A stretch of DNA of 64,000 bases from Sitta carolinensis (Eukaryota > Chordata > Aves > Passeriformes > Sittidae). The position numbers and the translations under genes are program-made. The notes beneath the pieces were generated by a model that saw only the letters and a list, made by a program, of their open reading frames with translations, was not told the DNA's origin and made no database searches. Positions within the stretch are counted from its first letter, which is position 1. The number at the start of each line of letters is the position of its first letter. Positions 35,144 through 48,639 of this stretch are shown here, piece after piece. The stretch covers positions 16,782,501 through 16,846,500 of the forward strand of contig CM063288.1 of the NCBI GenBank assembly GCA_032173965.1, given 5' to 3'.

Positions 35144-38100
35144 AAGAGCTCATTTTTATCTTTTTGGCGCAGGTATGTTATAGATGGATGATAGATTAAG
35201 TGCAAACTAAGGAGAAAGAAGTAATTTATCTGGACTATAAGTGTTGATAGCCTCAGTTAAGTCCAACGAAATAATGAATTTACTCTAAGCATTTACATTT
35301 ACTGTAAACATATTCAAAGAGTATCTTGCAATGTTAAATGCTCACTGTTGATCCATTTTGTTGCAAGCAGGTTTTGAAATCATACAAAAATTTAGAATGC
35401 AACATTATTTATTAATTGTTGTCTGCAAAGTGCCAATCTGAAATTAAGATTTTTAAGTCTTTGTGGAATCCTCTTGACATTTTAGAGTGTAGGACTCTGT
35501 CTGCATCACTGGGGCTGCAAGAAGCTCCATGACAAATTTCCCTGGGAACAATTATTGTCACAGCAACTAGCTGTCACACTCAAAAGTGCCAGAAAATATT
35601 GCACGTTTGTGTAGATTTTTGGAGAGAGATTAAAAAAATTTTGCACCTTTTTCTGGAAACTTTTATTAATAGAAGTTTAAATGCTATGAATTCAAAATAC
35701 CCTTGATGTGAAACCACTACTCTGAAGAATAGCTCCAGATACCAGTCACTAGCAATTGAGCTAGATTATCTCTAGAGTCATTCATAGTCACTGAAACTAG
35801 GATGGAAAAAAGACCCAACCCTGCTATTAGATCCTGGCAAGAATAGAAAGTAGAATAGAAAATAAACTGTAATTAGTCTGGCAAACAATGTCATTAAAGT
35901 CAAGAGCAAGATGCCATGTCTTTTCCAGAGAAAAGATGGTAGTTACATGTAAACTTCCCTTTCAACATATAAATGTGCACAGGAGTTTTACTTTGGAAGT
36001 AAGCATGCAAAAGCAAGAATGTGATTTCACATCAAATCTGGAAACTTTTGAATTCTGAATACCACTGAAAATTTTCTGGTGGTTGTGTGGTGTCAAGGAT
36101 ATTCATAGTGTTTGAATATGGTTAGGAAATAAAGGCACAATGAGGGAGATTGTATGTAAATTCTGAGTGCTTTAGATTTTTTTTTTTCAATGGTACTGAC
36201 TAGTTCTCTTGATATTTTTTCTTTATAAAGTCAAAGAATAGCATACACGGGAATAAATTTATTCTTCTGCTATAGTCTATAGAATGAAGAATGTAACAAA
36301 AATTAGAGTTTCCTGTTGCCTGTGGAATAGTGGGCAATTCATCTACCATCGAATTAATGAAAATGGGATAACCTGTATCCATTTTCCTAAAAATGCATTA
36401 AGCATTTATTTTAATAATTTTTGTGACCTATTTAAGTAGCTACCAAAATAGTACCAGAGTGTCCCAGAACAGTACATCATTATGTCAGCAGGATATTTTA
36501 TGTATTGGTATTTTAAAAGAATTTATAGAATAAAATTAGTTCCCTTCTGCCCTCCCATCCCCAAATCTGTGTAGCAGTTGCTGCCATCCATCTTAATGCT
36601 GTTCCTCAGAAACAACTTGGATTCCAGTTCTTTTGAGACTCTTGCTACTTCATTTGAGACTTGTATATGTTTCCAAGGTATCATCACCAAGATAAATCTT
36701 TGTGCAGTGTCTGCAAGTCTGCTCTGTGATGAGATTTTAACGTACTTTTACTTTATTTCAGTAAATTTCTTTACTTGGATTATAACCCATATTATCCATC
36801 TCCTTCAATTGGTGTTATCCTTTCCCTTTATTTGAAAAAGAAATGCTGAAACATAAGACTTGACTGACTGTATAATTTTCTTTTAGAAAGCTTCCACTTG
36901 ATTATGTTTTTCATCTTTATGACTGTGATACACTGAAATACTTAACTATGTCCACTTGTTTTTATTGCATCCTCATAATAGCTTTTGGAATTAAATGTAG
37001 CAATGAGCTGTAAAAGCACTCATAAACCTGTGTTTCATACTCATCTGAGAATCTTCTCATGAAAATTCTAATAAAGGCTGAATTTCATGTTTTGGGAGAA
37101 GCATCTGAATGATTTCAGATTAGGTGAATATGCTTTCAAAAATGGCATTGAGCAATGTAGAAGCCTTCATGCTTATCCTCACCAGTTTCAGGAAAAGAAG
37201 TTTTCTTCTGTAGTGATCTGTCTGGATTTCCCCATCAACATCAAATGTGCCTCTTACTTTTGAAATAACCCCTCACCCCCAGTCCTCATCTTGTAGGGGA
37301 ATGGATTGAGAAAAGCCCTGCTGTGGAGTATACACTGAAAACTCATGTAACTCAAAATTCATGTAACTCACATGATTTTGTCTAAAACAACAAAACTACT
37401 TTTTAAAGGATCTTTTAAAGAAAAGGCCACATTCAGCTTTAGAGAGGAAGAAATGTTTTTTAGTCATCTCTAGTAGTTTATGTAGTATATAGTAGTTTTG
37501 TGTAGTTTGTGTTCATTTCACTTTGTCTTACCTAAAATTTCCGGGCTTTGTGTCTGCTGTATCTGAATTGATTTATTTTGGCCAGAAAATACATGAACAT
37601 TTTTTCTATTTGCCTGCCCATAACCCCAGGTAGATGAGAGGTTTCTAAATGTTAGCCAGTATTGCCCAGAGCAACACAACTGTAGTTACCTCTGGAGTGA
37701 AGACCAGTTGAAAAGAAACAAGTCACTCTCCACTGAATATTTGTGAACTATGATTATTTCCCCCAGTTCTCTGTCCTGTGCTGGCCAAATGTGGGCAAAA
37801 ATAACAGAAGCAGCAAAGCCCTTTTTGCCTTGAAAAACATAAAATTGCTGAAGAATGTGCATGCTGTACCAAGGAATGCTGCTGACAAGAGGACAAGAAA
37901 TGTTTTTGAGAACTGTGTCTCCTCTGTAGCCATGAGGAGGGATTTACCTTGGACTAACTTCTGCTACAGGAACTGTGTTCCCATTAGCAGATATGATGGG
38001 ACTGTACATGGTAACAGGATTAGAGCTTGCAAACCCCTGTACATTACAGCCAAACAACACCAATTCCAAAACTACTTTACCTTGCCTCTCTCCCCCAGAT

Positions 38101-39299
38101 TTCTCCATAAATGTGAAACTTTTTAATTAATATATGTGTGTCTACGAAAAATATTAAGCTAGAGAATATAACTAGAACTTTGTAAAAGAATCTTGTTAAG
38201 AAAGATATGGAAGTATTTAAGATATCTAATGAGAGTTTTTACCAAAACATGTGAAAGTGTAGATATGTAAAACCTGAATAAATTTTTTTGTTTATTCTTC
38301 TGTGAGTGATTCAGGCTTATACAATCCAGTCTGTTACACATTCGTATGACTTATATGTCTCAGGTAGTTCAACACAAAGAATGTAGGTTTTGATGATGCA
38401 GTCAGTTTTGATGATCCAAAGCAGGATCTGAGAAACTCTGCTGGGAAAGGAGAGTTCTTGCTCTGAAATAATTATTTTAAAATCTAAAATTGTAGAAATT
38501 ATGATTTCAGAAGTGGTCTGGTATTAAGATTAGCTCATCATATAAAAATTCTGAGTAGTGTTTCAGTGGCAATATTAGAAATAGGTATCTCTGCAAAACC
38601 AATTCTTGGTGGCTCTTAGACTACTAAAGTTCCTAACTATGACACTCGTCAAAAGTTATTAACTATTTAATGTTTGTTTGTGTCTGTCTCTTCTCTCTTG
38701 GATTGCATACAAAGGATGGCTGTACAGAAAAACTGCTGCAAGGTAGACAGAATCAGAGCCTTCTCTTCAAGTCCCTTAGTTGTGTGTGCTGACCTTGCAT
38801 AAATGCAATGTAGGTTTACCCTTGGGAAAATTGGGCTAATCTGCTTTGTGCTTGGCATCCCACAGGAATAAACACTGTGAGAATAAAAAATATTAGGCAT
38901 GGAGAAAGATGCTGTAAAAACTTTAGATGGGTATATTTTATTTGTTTAGGAAAAAAATGGTGTGAACCTTTTGGGATGAAGACTGTGGTTTCCTTCTGAG
39001 TGGGTGCAGGGTCTGTCCCCCCTGGTCCTGGTCCGTGACTGGCCTGTTCAGGGGCTAGGACAGTGCACATGTGAGCAACAAGCCTGCTTAGCAGCATGAT
39101 TGCAAACAAATACATCTCTGGCAATGGAAAAATCTACTTATTTTCTCTAAGTTTGTTACTCTCCAGACTGCTTGTGGAAATTACTGAGCTACTGTAGCAT
39201 CATCATTATGACTGTAATCACATAAAGTGCTTGCTCTAAGAGTTCAAATAATAATAGTTATAAACAGTGAATGGACAGAATTAAAAATATCTCTTAGTG
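35144..39299. other. SLC4A10: Intron 1 segment, no gene or repeat family recognised
   Basis: AT-rich intron. It contains a 127-codon plus-strand open frame (37743-38126) with no signal peptide, domain or codon bias that I can see, and a small duplicated 12-mer (TCATGTAACTCA) at about 37344-37375. Otherwise unremarkable. Confidence 0.6.
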
Positions 39300-39301
39300 T
39301 T

Positions 39302-39333
<32 letters not shown>

Positions 39334-39340
39334 TCTTTTT
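39300..39340. repeat. Oligo-T tract (T14 C T20 C T5)
   Basis: About 41 bp of T with two C interruptions. Simple sequence with no associated element identified. Confidence 0.95.
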
Positions 39341-40098
39341 AAGAATAAGAAAACTTCCAATGTTCATGCACATCAAATAGAAAATTTTATGGAATAGGGA
39401 AAATGCATTTTTATGGATATGAAATTAAAAAATTTTCTAGAGGATTATGATTTATCTTGTTCAAATACTGTAAGCCAGAGACTTTTATTCTGTTATCTGC
39501 TACGCTGTCACCTTTGATTTTTAAATTTTTCATTTCATGGTGACTGCAGAAATGACTGTTTATATAGTGCTCCCATTATGCATGTTTATTAAGAAGTAAT
39601 AAAAATCATTAAAATAAGTCTGACAAAATTGACTTCAGCAAAAAAAAAAAGAATTGTTAGATAGTGTGTGCAACCTGTAATATATTTTTAATGCTTTGCA
39701 TTTATAGTACAGTTTTTAATAACTCATTCCTGGGACTGGGTCTAATTCTACTATTGATATATTTTCTATGGGAAAATAATAGCAATTTTTGTTTATTATT
39801 ATTACTTATTTTTTTAGTTTGCCTATTTTTTTACAGTCCATAATGAGCTGAGTATTTTCCTGCTAACCCTTGATATTTCTCTAGCAGGCTTTTCTTGTAT
39901 ATTTAGAAAAGGTGTGTTTTCTGTGTCTATATATGCAAACATGAAAATACATTTAATTCTAATGGGAATCCTTCTTAAAATTTCTTCCTGGTGTATGTAA
40001 TTTGATTGAATGGTTTTATCTTTCAAGAAATACAAGACTAAGTGAATTTTCCTTTGAATGTGTTACTAATACTGTGGTTTAGTACTTGTTCTACTCCG

Positions 40099-40290
40099 TT
40101 TCATCGAACTGCTGAATGGTTTGGATTGGGAAGGTCCTTAAAGCTCAGCTCATTCCAGCCTCCTTTGTGCCATGGGCAGGGACACCTTCCACTAGACCAG
40201 GTTGCTCAAAGCCCCATCCAGCCTGGCCTTGAACACTGCCATGAATTGGGGCATCCTCAGCTGCTCCGGGCAGCCTGCTCCCATATCTCA
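40099..40290 (-). mobile_element. CR1 LINE fragment, avian type, relatively little diverged, minus strand
   Basis: The segment reads through the inverted CR1 3' region in order: 'gaatggtttggattgggaag', 'ccatgggcagggacacctt', 'ccactagaccaggttgctca', 'aagccccatccagcctggcc' and 'ttgaacactgccatg'. The match to the bird CR1 form as I remember it is close, so this is the youngest copy here. It is 5'-truncated at about 40290, and no coding capacity is kept. It is the best single indicator that the window is avian. Confidence 0.95.
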
Positions 40291-40320
40291 CACAGAATCA
40301 TGGAATTATCCAAACCCACG
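40291..40320 (-). mobile_element. Second CR1 3' tail abutting the first
   Basis: Directly after the truncated end of the preceding CR1 comes 'cacagaatcatggaattatc', another inverted CR1 terminal tail. It is either a second short insertion or an older CR1 into whose end the younger copy inserted. Only about 25-30 bp is recognisable. Confidence 0.6.
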
Positions 40321-43300
40321 CTTTGTTCTGAGTTGGCAAGTGCTTGACATTTCCTATTCACCAAACTTTTTCAAGGCACTGAAATCACATTGAGATTTAT
40401 TACAATAGTTTAAGCCTTAAAGCAGCTTTCAACAAGTATTAGAAATGGTTGTAGAATTAAAAAAAAAACAAACAAAAATTTAAAAAAGGTCTTTTTTCTT
40501 TACTTTTGTGGAATGGGAAAATGTCTCAGTACACAGTCAGCAGCCTGATTCCTTTACAAAATGTCAATGTTCAAGTGTCTCATTTTTTCATTTTAGATAT
40601 CTTTATTGGTGGGGACAGGAATACAGTGATAAAGAAGTTTCTAGTATTTGGTGGTGTTAAATTACAGATGTTCCAAAAGGGGTCCAAGTGTGAATATAAT
40701 GCTTAGAGTAAGAAATTATAATGAAAATTTAGTAACAAATCATTAGCGTTAAGTTTTTTGTTTCTGCTGTATTCTTGCAATCTTGTAACTTTGGCACCAA
40801 GAAAACACCAATATTTTAATTAAGTATTTGAAAGTTAAAAAAAATAGACAAGATTTTGGCTCTCACGGTAGAGATTGAAAACGTGAAAACATCAGTCTTG
40901 AAAATCCAGAAGGCAAAAATCATCCTATGTGTACTTCTTTCTGGATCTCATTTTTTGCAGCAATATCTTGATTTTTTTTTCGATGATATTGCTGGCTGTC
41001 AATATTCTTTCTCTGGAAGAAACTTGCTTTTTCCCCGGAGTGGTTTTCTCTCCTCTGTCCAGCATTCTCCTTGTCCAGGATCTGCCTCTTTCCAGTGCTG
41101 TGCTCTACTCAGGCATTTCTTCCTGCTCTTCTGTTCCTTGTGCTGCACAAAAGTGTGTGTCTGAGAGTTAAGTGGCTGCTGATGGGGACTTAATATAAAA
41201 AGATGTTTCATAGAGCCTTCTGCATATATTTTTTTTTAATTTCTTCAAGGGAAAAAAGAAAAAGGGAGACTACTAGATGTTATCTGACCTGTCTGCAGCT
41301 TTCATGGGGTAGTGACAGTGACCATCTGGCATGGTCTCAGATAATGCCATTGATAGTAGCCCTGAGGGCTGGCAACCTGTGACTGGGCTTTCAATTTCAG
41401 ACTGTAAAGTCTGGATCATGTTTTGGTGTTACGTAAATCAGTAGTTCTTGGCTACTAGGGAAATAAATTCTGTTCAAATTGAAGCTCTGTAGATTAGGAG
41501 TCGTTCTGGAAACAAGGCAATTCAGGAGACAGAGGATGTGATACTGTGAAAAATAAAGAATAAAAAGTGAATACAGAATAAATCCAAACTATTTCATTAT
41601 AGCAGAAATAATGAATTTCAGTAACATTTATCAACTACTAAGTTAAAAATGAGGGAAACATTTTTGCGAAAGTGTAAAGTTCAAGTGCAGAAATTACAAT
41701 GATAAGGGGTGTTGTGGAGGCCATGCATGTAAATGGGTTAAAAAGGATTAGGTAATTGAGTACAATGATCCTAATTCAACAGATGCCATCACCAGCTTAG
41801 GAAAACTTTAAACTGCTGATCACCAGAATGAGGGACTGAATACCAGAGGAAAGACCATTTACTAGTTCCCTTTTTTTCTTTGCACAATAAGAAACAAATA
41901 GTGGGTAACCTGAGGCAAAATACTGAACTTCAAAGATTTCTGTGGTTCTGCTTTTGTTAGATTTGCAGGGACGGGTTGTCTCTCAGATAGTTCTGTGTAA
42001 AAGGAAATAATTCTCTTTGGTTTTACCAATGACTCATTCACCTGTAGACGAGATAATTTAAAAATGGCGGGTTATCCAAAATGAGTCTTTCTTGTGCCAA
42101 AGAGTTAATTTTCTTTCTGATCAGTTACATTTTTTTTTGTTGTATTGGATATTTTAGGAGAAAATTCTTCCTGGTTGAGAGGTCCCAAACACAGGAAAAT
42201 GCAGAACCTCAAATGTTTTAATAATGAGCAGCAGTGACCTGGGAGAGGTCAGTCAGACTGTGTTCTTGCTCAGTTCAGTACAAAAGGAAGGAGAACACTG
42301 GTTTGCTCTACTTGTGCATTCTCATTTTCATATGAGCAAATGAGACATCTATATGTGAGTGTCTTCCTGCACTTGTGAACTGTTGTCCTTCCCAAAGCAC
42401 CTCCCCTTGCTGAATTTTGGGAGTTTTTTTACAGTCATAGATCTGGTTGTTATCACAGATCTGATTTTTGAAAAATCTGCATAGCTTGCAAAAAGGTTCT
42501 GTGATCATCGTGAGTGTTCTGCCCAGCAATTACAGGATTCAGCCATGAGAAGACTTGCTATGTATAAAAAACAAAATACTTGCTTTTTACAATGGGCAAA
42601 TAATTGTATATTCTTTTACATACTCAATTATGAGCTTCAGAGGAGGGCACAAGTCTGCCAGTGAGCCAGGAGGAGTCACTGGGGGAGCTGATGGCTGCTC
42701 ACCAGTGAGGAAAGCGTATTGCCTGCATGCTGGCAGCACGCGGCTCTTGTGATGTGGAACCATCGCTGAAGAGTTTCTAGGGTCAGGAAATCTCTTAGTT
42801 TCAAAGATCCCCACTAATTTTGGTGCTTCAGTATTTGGATAGTGAAACAGCTAAGTGTTTGATCTCCTGTTACTCTGAAGTTTCACGTGAGAGCATCCTG
42901 GTCTGTAATATCAAACAATATAGTCATACATGCTCTTAGAAAAATCTATTTTTCAGATGCATAAACACTTAGGATGTTTGAAAATCAGCAGTTGTTTTTA
43001 TGTATTGTTTTGACAGTAACACTCCACGCAAAAATCTTGTATCTTCAGATGGATCAGAATAGACAAGAACCCACGTTTTTAATTTACACCACAGCAAATA
43101 TTAAAAAAATTAAAATTATTTAAATTATTTAAAACACTGTTCAGGGATGCTAGAATAAAAATGAAATGCTCACATCTGTAGTAAAGTGATGTTCATGAAA
43201 TGCTTTCCTTGCAGGACAGGGTAAAACTAGATGCTGTGTTGAAATATTCATAAGGAAATCTAATAAAATATTTTCTGTGTCAGGATTAAGGAATTATGTT

Positions 43301-45480
43301 TTCAGTTTCAGATTGAGTTTTGCCGAGAAATAAAGTTGAATTCTATTTTGAAGGTTAATTTTCAGGTTTGGAGGTTTGGGCTTAAAAAAATCTCAAATAT
43401 TTTACCAAAATTTTTTATCTCAGTCTCCAGGTTTGGATCTGTCCTATAATAAAGAAATCCCCAGATACAGTTGGTTTTCCATACATATTTTTTGTTTAAT
43501 GAGACTGTAAGACTTACAAATTTTATTTAGGAAGGTGCAATGCATTGTAACTTGATTGAAACTGATGAAGTTGCCCAAGATTAATACTAGAAGCTAAAAA
43601 TAGGATTTCTCTCTCTCTCAAGTGTTTATGTAGTAGTTTTAGAGTCCACACAAACATATGTTAGCATCCTGTTTTCATATGCAAACATCTTCATCCTTTT
43701 CCCTTTTTTTCTTTTTTTTCCTCAATTTCTTTGGTTCTCTCTTTGTCCATTGTACCTCACCATCAGAAGCAGATTACAGCTCAGCGTGATTGTGTATATC
43801 GTTCTGTACAAAACTGGTTTTTGAATCCTGTCAGCTGAGACCTACAGTGGCAGCAACCTGAAATTAACTTAGAGACTCAGGATCCTAATCACTGGGTTTT
43901 GTGCTGCTTTAGCTGTCTGCATTTTCAGCCAGCTAAACCAAGTCTCTGTTCCTTGCAGATGTGTAACAGAGCAGATGGGTGGGTCAATTCAACATTCATT
44001 CAAAGTTGAGAACCCAGCTGGGAGTAGAAAAAGCAAGAAAGCCTTTCTTCCACATAGCACATGGATATGCTAGAGAAGATGGGATCTAACTTTTGAAATT
44101 TAAAGGAGATGTACACACAATTTCAAAAAAATTCAAACATTGGAAATCCTATGGAGATTTCCAAAAAGATGTGTAACTAGGTTCGGTGTAGTATTTTCAC
44201 TGAATTAGACTCATGGGAAACTTACCTGATTCAAAGCCCCACAGAAGCAAATTAACCAAACAGAAACCCAACTGTCCTTTAAATGCTGTAATTTTCTGAC
44301 AAAATAATGCAAAATTGACACTGATCAATATGTCAGTGCATTTTTCAGCCACTGAATCTAATACATCTTGTTTTTCTCTTCAGTATACCTGCATTGTTAT
44401 ACTAATGAATGAGAATAGATTTTATTTTTTTTTAATTATCTAAAAATCTAGCTGTAAACAAAGATTCAAGTAGACTATTTAGCTAAAATGATCTAAAAGC
44501 TCATTTAAATAATGTTTGTATGAATTTAGTTTTAAATTGATCTGTTTTGCTTAAGGCATGGTACAAAGGGGCAGAACCTGTAGAGAGCTACGCAGGCGAG
44601 GTGCCGGTGGCAAAGTCTGCCGTACATTTGGTTAGTCAAATGCTTAAAGATGTTTATTTCTCTAGGTGCCTTTTAGCTTTCATCCCCTTAAGCAATGCTG
44701 ACTCTGTTCTCAAACTGTGTTTTCTTTGTGATCCCTCTAATGGGATACTTTCTGCTACTGGTTTTCTTTTGGTGGAGACAAAACGCCCCCAGTCCTGTTC
44801 TCTTATTTACTTCTTTCTGTGTTACAGATGAGCATAGAATAAAATAAGAGTGCACTCTCAACAGTCTATTTATGGCTTGAGAACATCTTCTGGATCACTA
44901 TAGCATGAATAGACTAATATGATATACTTAAGATTCTAGGTAATTAGTGTCTGTATTTCACAATTCATATTCTTTACAGAGTGTAGGGAGTTTTCAGGTC
45001 ATATTGCTGAAACATATATCTGAATTGCTGCTATGATTTTTACTGGCTTCTAAAATGTCCTGTTTTGGGACTTCTAAAACAAGCAGGAAAAACGTAGAGG
45101 GGCTCTTTTTTCACCTCTCAGTACTCCCATAAAGCATTGATGATGTACCTGCAGTTTCTCTCCAGCACCTGTGAAAGCACCTGAACACATCTCCCAATTC
45201 TGAGGTGAATAACTGATCCACCCAGAGAATTGCAGCTGCACAGTATTGTGCAGAAGATGGGGATTGCTGGTGCATTGCAGAGGTTCCATGAGGCTTCATG
45301 TTGCATGTGCTGAAGTTTGGTGTTTTCGCATGATGTATTGAAAAAGTTACTTTCTTCTGAATTTGCTTAATTAGTTCCTTTTTAATATATGGATCTATTG
45401 GTGGAATCTCTCACTGAAAGCTTACGGCATACTCGAGTGCTTTATATGCGTATCAGTCTGTGAGGTTGCTTTGTCTCATG
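40321..45480. other. SLC4A10: Intron 1 segment, nothing recognised
   Basis: AT-rich intronic sequence with short open frames on both strands and no identified repeats, apart from a T/C-rich stretch near 43700-43722. A slightly GC-richer patch at 42640-42760 has no recognisable identity. Confidence 0.6.
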
Positions 45481-45575
45481 TTTTGTGTTTTTTTTCTTAA
45501 TATTTTTTGTATTTTTTAAAATAAATTTTTTTAAAGTATTTTTTTATATTTTTAAAAAAAATAATTTTTTTTTTG
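45481..45575. repeat. A/T-only low-complexity stretch
   Basis: Nearly uninterrupted A/T, mostly runs of T broken by AAAATAAA-like blocks. The phenylalanine-rich open frame at 45485-45670 is a product of this composition. Confidence 0.85.
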
Positions 45576-48050
45576 CATGTTTGTGTTACACGAGGGAATG
45601 TTGTGTTAGAACTATACTTTTTAGACTAGTTAAAAAAGACCACTCTACAGAATTTCATAATAGTGTGTGAATTGGCCAGTCTACTGTAGGGGTTCATTCT
45701 AGCACCACATTTCTCTCCAGCCACAATTATTTTTACATTGTTTCTCAAATACTTTATGATCTGCATTAGGAGAGCATAGGGAAGCCTTCATGATGTTCAC
45801 AGACTTCCATCTTCATCTGTGTGTACTTGATTTAGTAGGGATCACAGCCTTCAGTTGGAGTTGATTGTAAATGTATTTAAGAACTTGATCATGGGCTGGG
45901 GATGCTCAAGGTGGCCTAAATGGAGTCAATGAGAGATTGCTGGCAAAAAGGGGGATTGTAACTATGATTATCAATTGCAATAAGTTACAGTAGCCTGTTT
46001 CTAGATGGTGGAGATTCTTTCATTCTAGGCAAATTTTGAATAGCATTTCCAAATTACCAGTTTACATTTTTTACATGCTTAACATGTTCTTAAGCTGATT
46101 TTTAATCTGATATGTTTCTTTTGCTGTTCATAATTTGACACCAGTTTCTTGGCTGTTGTTTCAAAATAGGAATGAAATGCTGGTTTGCTTATTATTTACA
46201 TAGGGAAAATGTGGTCATTTTGGTGGCAGAAATGCAAAGACTTTAAAGGAAAAAAATATTCTCATACTGAAGGAGTATGTTAAGGAGACAGAATTTTCTC
46301 CAACTAGTTATGATCAGAAAATGGATTTAATAGTCTTTTTGTCCCTCTGGAAAAGACTTGTTAAGGTTGAATGATATAAAGCTTCTGAAAATAGGGCAAC
46401 TGTTATTAGAATAAATGACAAAAAATGTAGTGAAAGACATTTATCATCTGAATAATGTATTTTTTCTTGGAGGCTTACTTATATTTAGTCTCTGTGTTAT
46501 AAATATCACAGTTCTAATATTTTTTTTTTTGGTAATAATTTAATTAATTAATGAAAGTAATAAAAATTATTACACAATGTAGTAATTTTTTTGGTAGAAG
46601 GATCACAGCAGTAATAGTTCTGATACACTAGTAACAGAGTTTTGGGCATATTTCCCAGCAACTTGTTCTAAAATTTAAACAACTAAATATGGTGATGGAC
46701 ATTTCTTATGATGTTGCTGAAGTAATTTTGATGCTCGTTGGGTTTTATTGACATCTGATAATCACCTGAATATATATTTTTATCCCCTTGTTTTTAAATG
46801 TTATGTCCATTCAAAAGTACTTCCAAATTTAATTTTGTTGTGAAATTGTAAAGCCTCATATAAATCCCCGCAGCAGTGTGTTATGATTAATTTTCTTGTC
46901 TTGCTGACAAGATTAGATTGTTTTTCTAAGTCATGTCACCTTTCAAGAAGATTTTTCTCTTCTCAGGTGGTTGTCTCTGGCTACTAAGGAATGAACAAAG
47001 AACTTGATTATTATTTGATTAGGTCTCTCTACCTGATTCCTTTAGGCCAGAAGTGTTCTTACCCTTTACAGTTAAAAGCTAATTTATCTGTGAGCCATTA
47101 TTTGGGAAATGGCTAAGATCAGCAAGGGTATTTATCTCCTGACAACGCAAATAATTTCATTATTGTTTCTAGCAATTGTACTGAGAAAAAGTCTGTTACC
47201 TTGTGTCTTTTCAGTCTAGTACTTCTGGGTGTCTGGAAAGTTGGGTTTTTAATTTGATTCAAGCTTTTGAGTTCTGTGGGCTTTAATAATCCTGTTTTTA
47301 GAGGATCTTCAAGTTGAATTTTACAGTGGAAGCTTACACCTGTTCATTTGAATTATGTCTTCCCAAATGATTGTAAATAATTCACCTCAACACTCGGTTT
47401 AAGTAGTACCTTGTTATCCTATCTTCTTAAACCATTTAAGCTTAATGTTCTTAATGTCATCTTTTCTTAATTTTTTTTAAGTGAACAAATTTGTTGACAA
47501 CTTTATTGTCTGGATTTCATGAAGCTTTTGGGAAATACACCTCTCTCTGCCTGATTAGGTTTTTTCAAGTCAAACCCAAAAGAAGAATTTTAACAAATCC
47601 TGGTGTATAGCCTAAATGATTCAGATTTATAAAATTCACTTAGTTAGAAAAGTTACCTGTCAAAGCACAGGTAGTGGTAAAATATGAACAGAATGGACAT
47701 GATCCATCCTTTACTGAAAAGATTATTTGCCACATTTTAAAATTTTTAAGGCATATTATAATGCTTATTATGTTAGTACCTGTGTTCCTCGCACCCTAAA
47801 AATGGTGGTGTTACATCATTGTCTGTCAAAAGCAGGAGCAGCATTGTTCTTTAATTTATTCAACTTATTCCAGAAAGGATGCTCTGTGATGTTGATGAGA
47901 GGCTCTTGAATTTCCTGGATTCTTGATGTTTAAGGTGATTTTGAAAATTAAAAATCATTTGCAGTTATTTTGCACTGCTGAGCAGTCAAATAGTCAGTCA
48001 TTGCCTTTTAGTTTATATGTCATGGAAAATGCACTGGGGAAACACATCCC
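45576..48050. other. SLC4A10: Intron 1 segment, nothing recognised
   Basis: AT-rich intron with TAATTAATTAAT-type sequence near 46538-46552. No genes or repeat families are seen. Confidence 0.6.
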
Positions 48051-48351
48051 ATGGAAGTGGTTCAAGTTCTGCTGTTCATGAATCTACAGGGCTTCATTAA
48101 ATCAATGCCCTTGTTTAAAATACCTATATTCATAATTGGAATCACTTATAATGATTCCCTTGCAGATAACTATGTGAAGAACGGAGAAAAAGGACTGGAA
48201 AGGGTGCATGCACCAGGGGAAATTCTCAGCCAGCAGACATATGTGAACTCTGCAATTGATGCCATTCATGTGTTACAGGAAATGTTGCAACTTTCTCCTG
48301 ACAAAAGCTCTGTGGTTCCAATGCTTATTATTCTGGAGGACAAATCATAAC

Positions 48352-48380
<29 letters not shown>
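48051..48380 (+). other. 99-codon open frame closing onto an A29 tract, possible retrosequence
   Basis: An open frame (48051-48350) ends in TAA one base before 29 consecutive A (48352-48380). The arrangement resembles a retrocopied mRNA with a poly-A tail. Against this, there is no AATAAA just before the A run, I see no target-site duplication, and the product is not recognised. Its second half (from about 48165, after an acceptor-like CCCTTGCAG) has a more protein-like composition. It is equally likely to be an A microsatellite beside chance open sequence. Confidence 0.3.
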
Positions 48381-48384
<4 letters not shown>

Positions 48385-48639
48385 GCTGCTTCTTTAGACA
48401 TCTCAGTTAGTTGTTAGGGTAAGAAACTTTACACAACAGTTCTGGTTCTTGAAAATTTGAGTGCAACTTGTGTTCATATGCTCTGCCCTGCATACTTAGT
48501 GTGTTATCCTCTCTAAGTAGGTATTTGTTAGTGCTGGGCAGTGGCATGGTATGTTCTTGAAGGAACTTTACTTGCCACCACATTTTCTCACGGAGGTCAT
48601 GACTAGGTAGAGGTGAAAGACCTTGCAACTGAGTGCTCT

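Noticed and set aside
37344..37375. Duplicated 12-mer TCATGTAACTCA
   Set aside because: Two copies only, in low-complexity context. A trivial local duplication.
37743..38126. 127-codon plus-strand open frame in intron 1
   Set aside because: No recognisable motif, no codon bias visible by eye, and no promoter, splice or polyadenylation context. A chance frame of this length is expected in tens of kilobases.
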